Positions 1 through 8,720 of a stretch of 64,000 bases of DNA are shown here, in pieces. Numbering within the stretch: position 1 is the first letter of the stretch; each line of letters begins with the position of its first letter. The position numbers were made by a program, and so were the translations under genes. Below the pieces are notes generated by a model. The model did no database searches. It was given only the letters and a program-made list of their open reading frames with translations, and was not told the origin of the DNA. The stretch comes from GCA-020345945 sp964596985 (lineage in GTDB: Archaea > Thermoproteota > Bathyarchaeia > RBG-16-48-13 > GCA-020345945), in assembly GCA_964596985.1 (NCBI GenBank), contig CAZQWG010000007.1:49666-113665 (forward strand), given 5' to 3'.

Positions 1-1
1 G

Positions 2-529
2 TTCCATATCGGTGTCGCAGCCAACCCCAACTCTGATCCATTGGAACCGGAGATATTGAAGCTGGAGAAGAAGCTGCTTGCAGGAGCCGAATTCATTCAG
101 ACACAGGTAGTATACGAGATCGAGAAGGCAAAGAGATTCCTAGCAGAGACCTCGTACTTAGATGTCCCGATACTGATCGGGGTTTGCCCCCTGAAGAGCA
201 TAAAAATGGCAAAGTGGCTGGACAAAGAATGCCCGGGGATAAACATTCCCCGTCAATTCATGGAGAGGCTTGTCGTAGCCAAGGAGAGAAGGGGTAAGCC
301 CGGGGTTCTTGAAGAAAATATAGAATTCTTCGGCGAGTTCTTGCGAGAGTTGAGGAGAACAACGAGTGCCGCTGGCTGCCACATAATGGCTGTCGGATTC
401 GAATGGATCGTGCCTAAGATCGTGGAGAGGGCCGGGTTGAAGAGGGTCTTCGACTGGCGAAGTATACTTGAAGGAGAAATAGTTGCCTCATCAAACCCTC
501 AGATCGACTTTAAAAAGCGAGCTGAGTGA
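2..529 (+). CDS. metF: Methylenetetrahydrofolate reductase, C-terminal part (truncated by window edge)
   Basis: The reading frame is open from the left edge, and about 175 C-terminal residues of a family of about 300 are visible. The start (AANPNSDPLEPEI), then KLLAGAEFIQTQ and PILIGVCPLKS are typical of the MetF TIM barrel. The family interconverts methylene- and methyl-tetrahydrofolate (or tetrahydromethanopterin) using a flavin. In archaea that use tetrahydrofolate-type C1 carriers, MetF feeds the methyl branch of the Wood-Ljungdahl pathway. That fits the MtmB-like methyltransferase fragment at the other end of the window. The in-frame TTG at 41 is internal and not a start. The stop is followed by a small zinc-ribbon gene on the same strand. 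The family is clear; which pterin it uses cannot be read from this fragment. Confidence 0.88.
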   Translation, partial: FHIGVAANPNSDPLEPEILKLEKKLLAGAEFIQTQVVYEIEKAKRFLAETSYLDVPILIGVCPLKSIKMAKWLDKECPGINIPRQFMERLVVAKERRGKPGVLEENIEFFGEFLRELRRTTSAAGCHIMAVGFEWIVPKIVERAGLKRVFDWRSILEGEIVASSNPQIDFKKRAE

Positions 530-629
530 ATGTCTCCCCTGGAAGCGCAGGATAAGCTCCTCCAAGAAGCGTCACAGGTCCATCCTCCCAAAACAGATTC
601 ATAGACAGGAGAAATTGGGATGTGGTGAG

Positions 630-935
630 ATGAAGAAATGTCCTGTCTGCGGTTGGATGCTAAATAGAGATGGAACATGTCCCTTCTGCGAGTACACGAA
701 AGTTTGGATAGCAAGATATGGGCTCAACCCACCCAGCGTGCTAAGAGGTTCAATCCTTGAAGAGGGATCGGAGATGAGCCGGAACAGGCTGATATGCGCT
801 AAGTGTACCGGTCGGGTCCTGGAGTGTTATGCCAGAACGGGGGGAAGTATCTGGTGGAAGGTGAGGGTCTGCTTGAATTGTGGTTGGATCCAGAAGAGAC
901 GGAGCAACTTCCAGGAGGTTTCAAGCTATGCCTAG
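630..935 (+). CDS. Small double zinc-ribbon protein
   Basis: I place the start at ATG 630 because GGTGA lies just upstream and the longer frame would overlap metF. The 101-residue product has two zinc-knuckle pairs: CPVC with CPFC near the N-terminus, and CAKC with CLNC near the C-terminus. It has no membrane segment. It follows metF by 100 bases on the same strand and could be co-transcribed. It is much smaller than MetV, the zinc protein that partners MetF in acetogens, so I do not call it MetV. The last 75 bases or so of this gene recur in degraded form exactly 2,500 bases downstream (3353-3430). Confidence 0.65.
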   Translation: MKKCPVCGWMLNRDGTCPFCEYTKVWIARYGLNPPSVLRGSILEEGSEMSRNRLICAKCTGRVLECYARTGGSIWWKVRVCLNCGWIQKRRSNFQEVSSYA

Positions 936-1128
936 TAAACGACCTACTCCAAGCAAGCGCTTACGCACGAAGATGGTAGCCGCGACAGCCCTAGAGAGAG
1001 AAGAGCACGGGAATCATGTTGTATCTATCCAATCAGTCTTGCGACCTTGAGCCAAAATGTGATTTCAATCTACTCCACAATTAATACATAATAGAGGATG
1101 GTTATGATCCCCCTTAAAGAGGGCAAGC

Positions 1129-1533
1129 ATGATTCCTAGCTCAAAAATCTTGATTGACAAACTCGGTGTAAAACCAAATTCCAAGGTGAGTGTCTTAGGT
1201 ATTCAAGACAAGGATTTTTGGGAGCAACTTGAAGGCAGAACATCAGACGTATCGAACGGCAGTATCAAGAAGGATTCAGATTACATATTTTTTCTGGCGA
1301 AACAAAAAGAAGACCTTAGGAGACTGAAGAACCTACAAGAATCGATCAAGATGAACGGCTCGATATGGGTGGTCACTCCGCGAGGTAGACTGCAGATCAA
1401 ACAAACCGACGTCATAGTCGCAGCCAAGGAAATCGGTTTAGTTGATACGAAAGTAGTGCGGTTTTCCGAGACCCATACTGCACTGAGACTAGTAATCCCG
1501 TTGAGTCGCCGATCGAATTTACCAGAGAGCTAG
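1129..1533 (+). CDS. DUF3052-like protein
   Basis: A 134-residue soluble protein. Its layout recalls the DUF3052 family: an N-terminal segment on a folded protein of the LGVKPNSKVSVLG type, a middle DYIFFLAKQKEDL segment, then WVVTPRGR and a late VAAKEIGLVDTKVVRFSETHTALRL segment. Members have no established biochemical function. GAGGGC lies just upstream of the ATG. The gene stands alone, with about 190 bases upstream and a repeat-bearing intergenic stretch downstream. Family assignment rests on the TPRGR ... AAKEIGLVDTKVV pattern and is moderately secure. Confidence 0.6.
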   Translation: MIPSSKILIDKLGVKPNSKVSVLGIQDKDFWEQLEGRTSDVSNGSIKKDSDYIFFLAKQKEDLRRLKNLQESIKMNGSIWVVTPRGRLQIKQTDVIVAAKEIGLVDTKVVRFSETHTALRLVIPLSRRSNLPES

Positions 1534-1597
1534 AGATCACGACTTGATTCGCATCGTGCAGACCCAAGAACTCTTCTGAGATCTCTAGGTTAAACTT

Positions 1598-1636
1598 CGG
1601 ATTCGAACCCCTGTAACAGCCCCAGTTAGACCCCCA
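1598..1636 (-). repeat. Repeat copy A (right part only)
   Basis: Contains the T-loop piece GGATTCGAACCCC and the right-end motif CCCCAGTTAGACCCCC. The acceptor-stem side of the tRNA-like part and the whole left body are missing. It is the most degraded copy. It lies upstream of the first MFS gene, with copy B on the other side of that gene. Confidence 0.6.
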
Positions 1637-2015
1637 AAATCCAAGTACCGCGTTTGTGGGTCCCGCAGGGCAAACGTGGAATGTTATGATCTTCTGATCA
1701 GTACGTACGAGATTTCATCCCTGATCTCTAGTAGGTGATAATGGTGTCAAGAAAGGGATCATGGGACGAATCTACCAGCAGATCCTATAGGATGCTGAGG
1801 CAAAGCAGAGGAATGGCTCTGCCAGCGCGCGCTATTGCTCTTAGGTCCCGCTGGTGGTTGATTGGTTGGGTTGATGTGATTTTGTTGGTGGTTTGCTGTT
1901 TTGGTGCCTCTTGTCTGTGGTTTCCTTGGCGTGTCTGAGGCATCTTGGGCGTAAGAGTTTAGAGAATGCCTGTGGAGGAATAATAGAAGCGCGTGGAAGG
2001 CGGATTGATGTTCTC

Positions 2016-3281
2016 GTGTTTGAGAGGTTTTTGAAGTTCTTTAGAGGGCTAGATAGAAGGGTTAAAGTCGCGATTCTTGGTGCTGGGGTGCAGAATTGGA
2101 GTCAAGGGTTTTCCAGCCAGTATAATCAGCTTTACGCTAGAGGGTTGGGTGCAGAGTATGTTGAGATAGGATCATTGAACAGCATCAGTGGAGCGGTTAC
2201 TTCAATCGTTTCGGTTCCGCTCGGTTGGATCGCTGAGATGTACGGTGTGAAGAGGGTTCTGCTTCTTGGATTTGCCTGCTCTATTCTGTCTGCAGTCATT
2301 TATGGGTTGGCTGGAGACTGGTGGATTCTCATACCTGCCTTCGTTCTGAGTGATCTTGCAATGCGTATAATCTATCCTCTGACGGATGTGATCTTTATCA
2401 ACTGTACGAAGCCGGGGCAGAGCGGTACGGTAATGGGTTTGTCCCGTGTAGTCTGGGGTTCGCTGAACATCTTCGCGCCGATGGCAGCAGCCGTGATGGT
2501 TGCGAGTTTCGGCGGGATAAACGTTGAAGGCATCCGACCGTTATACTTTGTTCAATTGTTTTTGGCTGTGTTTGTCTTCCTTTTTGTAGCTGTGAAGTTA
2601 GAGACTCTGCCAACTAGGGTCGACCGGGGAGAGGAGAAGTGGGGGTCGAAGGCAACCCGTTTCGTTCAGGATTTTCAGGAGTTGTTTGAAGGTGAGAGAT
2701 GGCTTAAGAGATGGATGGTGGTGAGGATGGTCCAGCAGTTCGGGATGCGCATGGCTATGCCGTTTGTTTCGTTGTGGATGGTGAACGTGAAGGGGGCGGA
2801 TCCGTACGTCCTCGGCGTTGTGGGTGCTGCGTCTGCGATGATGTCGTCGCTTCTGCAGGTTCCAGCAGGCAGGCTGGCTGATAGGGTCGGTCGGAAGAGA
2901 GCTTACTACGTGTTGCGTCCGCTTTCGTATATAGGCACTTTCCTGTTGATATTAGCTCCACGCCCAGAGTATTTGATCCTCGTGGGACTCCTGGGAACTG
3001 TAGGGACAGGAGGAGCGTTGGGGGGAGGAGCAGGCGGTGTCAGTTTTACGCCGTTTATCACGATGCATTGGGAGATGGTTCCGGGGGAGAAGAGAGGCAG
3101 GTGGTACAGCATGGAGGGGCTTATTGGCATTTCAGCGATACCAGCAGCCATTTTGGGGGGCATCCTGTGGCAGTACGGTTTGATGATTGAGGTCTTACTA
3201 CTTCCAATTCTGTTAGAGACCCTCATTGTTATTCCGATAATGACTACGGTTCCGGATACACTGAACAGAGACGATCGATAG
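2016..3281 (+). CDS. MFS transporter
   Basis: Major facilitator superfamily permease of about 421 residues with 12 predicted hydrophobic segments. The loop after the second segment carries the family motif (GWIAEMYGVKRVL), and the second half repeats it (GRLADRVGRKRAY). The frame is open from ATG 1893, but the first 41 residues are low quality, so I prefer GTG 2016, which precedes the FERFLKFFRGLDRRVK segment; the exact start is uncertain. Substrate cannot be inferred. The gene sits between repeat copies A and B and between the intact and duplicated ends of the zinc-ribbon gene, which suggests it arrived as part of an inserted segment. Confidence 0.82.
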   Translation: MFERFLKFFRGLDRRVKVAILGAGVQNWSQGFSSQYNQLYARGLGAEYVEIGSLNSISGAVTSIVSVPLGWIAEMYGVKRVLLLGFACSILSAVIYGLAGDWWILIPAFVLSDLAMRIIYPLTDVIFINCTKPGQSGTVMGLSRVVWGSLNIFAPMAAAVMVASFGGINVEGIRPLYFVQLFLAVFVFLFVAVKLETLPTRVDRGEEKWGSKATRFVQDFQELFEGERWLKRWMVVRMVQQFGMRMAMPFVSLWMVNVKGADPYVLGVVGAASAMMSSLLQVPAGRLADRVGRKRAYYVLRPLSYIGTFLLILAPRPEYLILVGLLGTVGTGGALGGGAGGVSFTPFITMHWEMVPGEKRGRWYSMEGLIGISAIPAAILGGILWQYGLMIEVLLLPILLETLIVIPIMTTVPDTLNRDDR

Positions 3282-3352
3282 CGTATTTTCAGATACATCT
3301 GCAGCAAAACTCACAATTTTTTCGTCACCTCAATGATGAGGACGAAGAGGTT

Positions 3353-3430
3353 GGTGGAGAGTGAAGGTCTGCTTGGATTACGGTTGGACCCAGAAGAGAC
3401 GAAGCAACTTCCAAGAGGATTCACGAGCCT
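3353..3430 (+). pseudogene. Duplicated 3' end of the zinc-ribbon gene
   Basis: About 75 bases match positions 853-927 with roughly 85 percent identity by eye (GGTCTGCTTG, CAGAAGAGACG and GCAACTTCCA are shared). The copy lacks the rest of the gene and has no open frame of its own. It is in the same orientation as the parent, exactly 2,500 bases away, with the DUF3052-like and MFS genes in between. It looks like a remnant left by a duplication or insertion event. Confidence 0.75.
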
Positions 3431-3458
3431 ATGACAGCCTTCCATGGACCAAACTGTA

Positions 3459-3525
3459 GAGGGTCTAACTGGAACCCGCAAAAACAGTACAAGAAATACG
3501 CCAAAATGATCTTATTTCTCCAAAA
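3459..3525 (-). repeat. Repeat copy B (left part only)
   Basis: Carries the left-end motif GGGTCTAACTGGAACCC and the body segments ACAGTACAAGAAAT and CGCCAAAATG. It stops before the tRNA-like part. Its left flank (CTTCCATGGACCAA) also resembles the left flank of the copy at 22571, so homology between these two extends past the terminal motif. Confidence 0.7.
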
Positions 3526-3645
3526 TATAATAGAGAACTGACCTATCACAAGGCATTTGAGGAAGATATTTGGTCATTGGTCTATTCGAGATCATATCTG
3601 ATCGTCAGTCTCTATAAAAGCAACAAGTTTGATAGCACTGAGCCT

Positions 3646-4653
3646 TCATTTGAAATAATTGATGAGTGCAGGATAACGTTCATACGCATCCCAACGCCAT
3701 TTTTCTTCTCGGATTTTCAGACGCATTCTTTCCATGAGTCCTTGATCGGATACACACCTCACAATTGCCCGAGACAGGTCTTTAGGGCTGTAGGTATGCA
3801 TCTTGAAGTCGATCCGGTTCTTATAGTTGAACCAGCATACACCGTCTGACGGTACTAAGACTCCGTTTTCCATTTGTTTTATGATTTCATTGAATGGTGG
3901 TGCATCTACTGCTATTACTGGCTTGTCGAATCGGAAGGCTTCCAAGATAGGAAGTCCAAACCCCTCTGAAAGGCTCGGCTGAACATAGACAGTACAAAGT
4001 TCGTATAGTGCCTTTAATCTGGATAGAGGCATTTGTCCGAAGAGGTTTGTCAGCCAGATCCTTTCGAGTTCTAGGCTTTCCACCTGTTTCTCTAAATCGT
4101 AGTAACCTCTGGGTTGAGAGTGTATAATTAGAAAGCAATCTTTGTTCTCCTCCTCGACCATCTTGTAGGCCTGTAATAACTTGTCTAAACCTTTTCTAGG
4201 ATCATTGAATGAAACTGTAAGAATGATTTTTCGATTCCTCATCTTTGCCTTACATTTCTTGTAGAATTCAACGTCGACCTCTCGATCATTCATATCTATA
4301 GCATGATGCAATACTCCAGCTACTGGGACTCCGATCTCTTCCAGCATTTGCCTGACGAAATTGCTAACTGCAACTATCTTGAGCTGTTTTGTGATAGCAA
4401 GACTTTCATTGTCTATGCGGCTGTGACCTTCAGTAGTCCCATAAAATACTACGTTGCTTTCTGGCAGAAGTTCTTTGAGAAACTTGAGGGCCGGGTTGTG
4501 AACTGTATCTATGAAGAGAATATTTCCTCCAGGGGCGACTTTCTTCCAGTCATGAATTGTGCAGGTACAATGGGATCTCAAAGCTTCATGTATGGTTGTC
4601 GCAGTATTTCTGAAGGAGGGCCACCTCATTCTTGCGACTATCTTTATCTTCAT
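3646..4653 (-). CDS. Glycosyltransferase family 4-like protein
   Basis: A 335-residue GT-B fold glycosyltransferase. The C-terminal Rossmann half is clear: a strand ending ILTVSFNDPRKGLDKLLQA, then VYVQPSLSEGFGLPILEAF with the E-x7-E donor-binding motif of retaining GT4 enzymes, then FDKPVIAV. The N-terminal half is short, ending with a KIVAVSNFVRQMLEEIGVP segment. It is soluble and likely acts at the inner face of the membrane on lipid-linked or protein glycans. It lies 54 bases downstream of another GT4 gene on the same strand, so the two are probably one operon. Donor and acceptor are unknown. Confidence 0.85.
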   Translation of the reverse strand: MKIKIVARMRWPSFRNTATTIHEALRSHCTCTIHDWKKVAPGGNILFIDTVHNPALKFLKELLPESNVVFYGTTEGHSRIDNESLAITKQLKIVAVSNFVRQMLEEIGVPVAGVLHHAIDMNDREVDVEFYKKCKAKMRNRKIILTVSFNDPRKGLDKLLQAYKMVEEENKDCFLIIHSQPRGYYDLEKQVESLELERIWLTNLFGQMPLSRLKALYELCTVYVQPSLSEGFGLPILEAFRFDKPVIAVDAPPFNEIIKQMENGVLVPSDGVCWFNYKNRIDFKMHTYSPKDLSRAIVRCVSDQGLMERMRLKIREEKWRWDAYERYPALINYFK

Positions 4654-4707
4654 GTCAAACCCGACTTACTCGCACCTGAAGTAGGTTCACCAATCCTAGA
4701 AGGTCTT

Positions 4708-5961
4708 CTAATACAACCTTTCAACCTTGTTGGCGGTTTGGAGCTTCGCTACGAGTCTCCGAATCAACTTCTGTAATGTGAACTCCTGAGCTCGCCGCCT
4801 GGCATTCTCAGACATCTTATTCCGAATTTCTTGATTCTTAACTAGATGCCTTATTGCCTTCACAGCTCCATCTATATCTACTGGTCCGTTCACGTGAATA
4901 CCTTCAATACCGTCTCTAATCAGCCACCTTTGTCCTCCTACAGCAGACGTGATTACTGGAACTCCACCATACATGAACTCAAGCTGCACCAAGCCTAGGG
5001 CTTCCATACGGCTTAGGAGAATGTTCAGAAAAGAACCCTTGATCAGTTGCACCTTCTCTTCGTCCGAGATTTCACCGACGTAGCTCACATTCTTCAGATT
5101 CCTCGCTCCACCCCTAACCTGGAGAACCTGGGTTGATCCATGTCCTGCTATGACGAAGTGTACTTCACGTAGATTGGTTAGGTTCTTTGCTACCTCGATG
5201 ATGCCGAGAGGGTTCTTACGATCCTCTATCGTCCCGACGTAAGACACTATCTTCTTGTTTTCAGGAATTTGGTATTTCTCTCTGAATTGCTCAAAATTAA
5301 CTTTATCATAGTTTTTATACAATTCTTCGTCGACACCCCCAGGGAAAATGTGGCATTGATCTTTCTTTGCCCCAAATCTGACCATGTATCGCTCCTCTAT
5401 AGGCGTAGTAACAAGAATCAGATCGGCAGTCTCGACTATTTGAGGGAAAACAAGTCTATTCCATGCTATACGGAATGATCGTTCTACTGCAGGGTATCGG
5501 ATCGGTTCAGGTGGCTGATAATGTGGCATATGACAGTACACTATCTCTCTTTCAGCGAGACCTAAATCACTCAGGGTTCTTCTCCACTGGATGAATTTCA
5601 CTGTCTCCTCAGGTCCATTCCACAATGTGCTGTGGGTAATCAACACATCTATACTGAATCTATCTACGATATTCCGCAGTGAATCAACGAAATTGCGGAA
5701 CATTATCCGTCTAGGTGGCCATTTGCTGATGTACCCATCGACCCTTAGAATTGGCATTTGATCATCTTTGTCATCTTGCTGATATCCCTGAAGAGACGTC
5801 TCAAAAACAGTACTTGGAAGAATCCTCTTGCCGTCATCGTAAGGACCCGCTATGAGATATGCTTCCACCTGACCTTTCCTGAACGCTCGAGTCATCTGCT
5901 GTGCGACGAGTTCCTGTCCTTTACTTGAGCTCGTCTGATACATGATTATCCCTATTCTCAT
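4708..5961 (-). CDS. Glycosyltransferase family 4 (trehalose synthase/GT1-like)
   Basis: A 417-residue GT-B glycosyltransferase. I chose ATG 5961 over the in-frame ATG 21 bases upstream because GGAGG lies six bases before it. The N-terminus (MRIGIIMYQTSSSKGQELVA) is the acceptor domain. The donor domain carries IVSYVGTIEDRKNPLGIIEVA, then LNILLSRMEALGLVQLEFM, an E-x7-E variant, and GGVPVITSAVGGQRWLI. It is probably the first gene of a two-gene glycosylation operon with the GT at 3646-4653. No polymerase or flippase is nearby, so the product glycan cannot be guessed. Confidence 0.85.
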   Translation of the reverse strand: MRIGIIMYQTSSSKGQELVAQQMTRAFRKGQVEAYLIAGPYDDGKRILPSTVFETSLQGYQQDDKDDQMPILRVDGYISKWPPRRIMFRNFVDSLRNIVDRFSIDVLITHSTLWNGPEETVKFIQWRRTLSDLGLAEREIVYCHMPHYQPPEPIRYPAVERSFRIAWNRLVFPQIVETADLILVTTPIEERYMVRFGAKKDQCHIFPGGVDEELYKNYDKVNFEQFREKYQIPENKKIVSYVGTIEDRKNPLGIIEVAKNLTNLREVHFVIAGHGSTQVLQVRGGARNLKNVSYVGEISDEEKVQLIKGSFLNILLSRMEALGLVQLEFMYGGVPVITSAVGGQRWLIRDGIEGIHVNGPVDIDGAVKAIRHLVKNQEIRNKMSENARRRAQEFTLQKLIRRLVAKLQTANKVERLY

Positions 5962-6127
5962 TGTCTGCCTCCGTGAATCCAATACGAGCGTTTCAACTCA
6001 TTTCTATCAACTGGCTTCCTAGGAACTGAGACTCTAGGTCAAGCACGAGATCCCTGTACTTTCCTAGGAACATCAAGAGGACTGGGCGTCAAGTCAGATC
6101 TAGGAATTGAGTCAAGCCCCTTTTCAC

Positions 6128-6835
6128 TCAAACAGAGTCTCTCCTCTTTCTCGTTCTTTTTGGCTGGGGAAATATCTGCTCTATCCAAGGACCGATCCGA
6201 TCCTTAAGATGCCAACCGAATGCAATGGCTACTGCTAGAGCGGTTGACCAAGCAAACGCCTGCGCGAAGATGTAGAGTATCGTTACATCGACTCCCATCT
6301 GAGTCAAGGCCATTACAAGGGTCACAAAGTAGAGGAAGATCCGGATTATATCTCCGAAGGGGTTGTGGTACTCAGTTTTACCACTTCCACCACCGGCTTG
6401 TCTTGCAATGTTTCCTACTGCATCAGAGAAGATAGAGCCTACTACGAATATTAACAGGCCGGAAATAAACTCGGGGAGTTGAAAGACGACCTCTCTCATA
6501 AGGGTGCAAAGTGTTTGTATCGCCAAGACCTCAACTGCAATATAGACGGCAACTATGTAAATACAGAATTTTGTCACACTGCCGAAGAATTGGGCAGGCG
6601 TATAACCTGAAACCAATATCGCCCTGCCAATCGAAGTCCTCTTGAAGACTACTGAAAACCCCCCTCTACGAGCCATACGTTCTACAAGCCAAGCGAGTAC
6701 TCTCCCCAACATCCACCCGGCAAATAAGACTGTTAAAGCCCAAAACATCCTAGGACCGTAAACTTCCAGCATACTTCTTAAGAAAGAAGTCAAACCTGCG
6801 GCAGCAATCTCCTCTATTATAGAGACAAAATCCAC
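6128..6835 (-). CDS. MscS-related conserved TM-helix membrane protein
   Basis: A 235-residue membrane protein with about five hydrophobic segments. Residues 95-160 (a TLCTLMREVVFQLPEFISGLLIFVVGSIFSDAVG region) match the conserved TM-helix repeat found in small mechanosensitive-channel relatives, with the pore-lining pattern of small residues. The MscS beta domain is absent, as in CmpX-like proteins. The tail is basic (PQPKRTRKRRDSV). Start is GTG 6835. It stands alone, convergent with nothing. A role in osmotic or membrane stress is plausible from the family but not demonstrated. Confidence 0.7.
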   Translation of the reverse strand: MDFVSIIEEIAAAGLTSFLRSMLEVYGPRMFWALTVLFAGWMLGRVLAWLVERMARRGGFSVVFKRTSIGRAILVSGYTPAQFFGSVTKFCIYIVAVYIAVEVLAIQTLCTLMREVVFQLPEFISGLLIFVVGSIFSDAVGNIARQAGGGSGKTEYHNPFGDIIRIFLYFVTLVMALTQMGVDVTILYIFAQAFAWSTALAVAIAFGWHLKDRIGPWIEQIFPQPKRTRKRRDSV

Positions 6836-6915
6836 GTCAATTCATCCCTGATCATAATCCAGTCGCATTACTGTTTTAAGACAAATCCTTCTCAAGCAGC
6901 ATCTTTTCGCGAGAG

Positions 6916-6927
6916 AAATTATATAAT
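6916..6927 (-). promoter_or_regulatory. Possible TATA box
   Basis: Read on the minus strand this is TATTATATAATT, an archaeal TATA-like element about 85 bases upstream of the GTG of the MscS-related gene. Purines precede it, as in a BRE. The long implied leader lowers confidence. Confidence 0.35.
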
Positions 6928-7249
6928 ACCCTCCTTTCCTGAAGAAACAATCACACGATCGATAATAATATTCTTATAGAATTTGTCAGCTTGAGCGAAC
7001 AAGGAGATATTCTAATCAAACTAGGTGTATATTGAGGAAGAGAAGATCCTAAAGCGTCTCGTCTTATGCAGATATGTATTCTCTAAACGGCGTAGTGGCA
7101 AACGTATTATTCACACATAAAAGAGAAGCGCCCCCGACATCAGATAGTACGCAGCGAGCTGGAGTTGTTGGGGAAAGAGTGTCGTAAGGAGGATCGATGA
7201 GGGTTGCAGATATGGCTGTTTCAAGATCGCATATTGCGAGCACAACTGG
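6928..7249. other. Gene-free stretch
   Basis: I see no credible gene, RNA or repeat here. The short plus-strand frame at 7197-7433 runs antisense into the membrane-protein gene and has no family signature. Confidence 0.5.
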
Positions 7250-7705
7250 TCAAGAGGTACGCCTTTCCTTTGCATGCCAATATTTCAGCACATGGGTTGC
7301 GATACCCAGTATAGTGATCAGAAATAATATTATAATAAAAGCCCTGAAGTCGATTGTCAGCTCGACGGTGTCAAAGGGAATACGCCGATTGACCAGTCCG
7401 AAGCTCCAAGGATCGCCTACTCCAAAGCCGTAGAGGGCGAGGTAGAAGCCTAGGATCTCTAGACCTACCGTGGCTAGTATATGGCGGACAGTCCACTCAT
7501 CACTGTCGGTTGATATGAAAGCCAGAGCCGCCATGAGGACACCTACCAACACCACTTGGTTCAAAGATGTCTGCATGTCCAGCCCCACCATGCTCATCAT
7601 CTCAACTATCTCAGGCGGTACGATACCTGAGGCGAGCATAGGCAGTGCCACGAATCCAGCTAAGACCAGACCGGTGTAGAGCACCGCCTTCAACCGTCTC
7701 TTCAT
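7250..7705 (-). CDS. Small four-helix membrane protein
   Basis: A 151-residue protein with about four hydrophobic segments (AVLYTGLVLAGFVALPMLAS; VVLVGVLMAALAFIS; LEILGFYLALYGFG; FIIILFLITILGIATHVL). I take ATG 7705 because GGAGGT lies nine bases upstream, inside the end of the preceding gene; the upstream in-frame TTG has no such site. It is translationally coupled to the gene at 7711-8172, so the two products probably act together in the membrane. I do not recognise the family. Confidence 0.65.
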   Translation of the reverse strand: MKRRLKAVLYTGLVLAGFVALPMLASGIVPPEIVEMMSMVGLDMQTSLNQVVLVGVLMAALAFISTDSDEWTVRHILATVGLEILGFYLALYGFGVGDPWSFGLVNRRIPFDTVELTIDFRAFIIILFLITILGIATHVLKYWHAKERRTS

Positions 7706-7710
7706 CCCCC

Positions 7711-8172
7711 TCAAACCTCCATTCGGATACCCATCCCGACGAGACCGTAGAGTGTTCTGTACTCAAAGAATATGCGAAACCGGGGTTGTGCACCCCCTGA
7801 TAGATACCTGCGCGCATCCTCCCTAGTGACGATGATGTTGACGGTGAGATTGTCGGTAGATCCGGGCGGCACAACCTTCGAGCTCTCATCCCTACCCATC
7901 ATCTCTCCATCAGGAGTCAGGACCTCAACGTTAAGCCTCATCCGCGCCTCAAGGATACCTTCGTTCCTCACCAGCATTGAGAACCTGAGATTGACGTTCC
8001 CCACTGGGTCTTCAGTATAATCCATAGTGAAGGGATTCTCGCCTGCTTGCAGGCTGCCCATGAATGAGCCGACCACGGCGTGCATGGTGACTGCCATCAC
8101 AACGAAGAACGTTATGCCCAATACTGTACCTGTAGTCTCCAACGCCTTAAGGTGGCGCTCTTCAATCCTCAC
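7711..8172 (-). CDS. Membrane-anchored extracellular beta-domain protein
   Basis: A 153-residue protein with one N-terminal membrane anchor (residues 15-40) followed by an outside domain rich in beta strands, such as NLRFSMLVRNEGILEARMRLNVEVLTP, a pattern like Ig/Fn3 or CARDB-type folds. It is the first gene of a two-gene unit, and its end contains the ribosome binding site of the next gene. No catalytic motif is visible. It may be an extracellular partner of the four-helix protein downstream. Confidence 0.6.
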   Translation of the reverse strand: MRIEERHLKALETTGTVLGITFFVVMAVTMHAVVGSFMGSLQAGENPFTMDYTEDPVGNVNLRFSMLVRNEGILEARMRLNVEVLTPDGEMMGRDESSKVVPPGSTDNLTVNIIVTREDARRYLSGGAQPRFRIFFEYRTLYGLVGMGIRMEV

Positions 8173-8232
8173 TTAGAGAATACTCCCCAAGTCACAGTCT
8201 CAGATAGGATTATATATAGAATTCTCTCGGTG

Positions 8233-8448
8233 TCACCTCAAAGGCCTCAATCGAGTTCGGAAGTCTGTCAGCATGTTTGGTGTTTTCTTGAACCGTCTTC
8301 GACTCGAACGTACCTGTAGGCCTCGAAGGTGTTCACACTGCGGTCGAGACCCTCCCCCCGCTTCGTAGTACTCCTTAACCCTTTTCACAGCTTCTGGATG
8401 ATTCCTTAATGCTACAAGAAAAGCTGTTTCCAAGCAGACTCTCTTCAT
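8233..8448 (-). pseudogene. VapC-type PIN toxin remnant (frameshifted)
   Basis: The minus-strand frame starts KRVCLETAFLVALRNHPEAVKRV, like a PIN-domain N-terminus in which the first acidic residue would be in LET. After about 30 residues the frame loses similarity, and another frame continues with SVNTFEAYRYV, like the second conserved acidic block of PIN domains. It stops soon after. I read this as a short, frameshifted PIN remnant. No antitoxin gene is adjacent. Confidence is limited because the remaining match is short. Confidence 0.35.
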
Positions 8449-8720
8449 ATCTCCCTCGCAACCCCGAGATCCCGTAGAATACGAGAGAATACACTATTCT
8501 GGCAACCACACTAAACATGCAACGGATGCTATAGTAATGGCAGGGATTCCAGCCGATATCTCGGATGAGCCAACCATACACGCGAGAAGAGGCTAGGATT
8601 CCTTGTCTTAGGCGTACGTGCAGGGTTAAAAGTACAAGATTTGAACCTCACCAGCCTTCTCTGCACGCTCTTAATGCATTTAAACCAAAGAATTGTATTT
8701 TCGGATTTGAGGTTAATATC

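Noticed and set aside
1735..1938. 67-residue frame upstream of the MFS gene with GGTGA before its ATG
   Set aside because: Overlaps the region where the MFS frame opens, has odd composition (Arg/Trp rich), and shows no family signature. The good ribosome-binding-like site alone is not enough.
3577..3849. 90-residue plus-strand frame
   Set aside because: Antisense to the glycosyltransferase gene and the frame mirrors it; no family signature.
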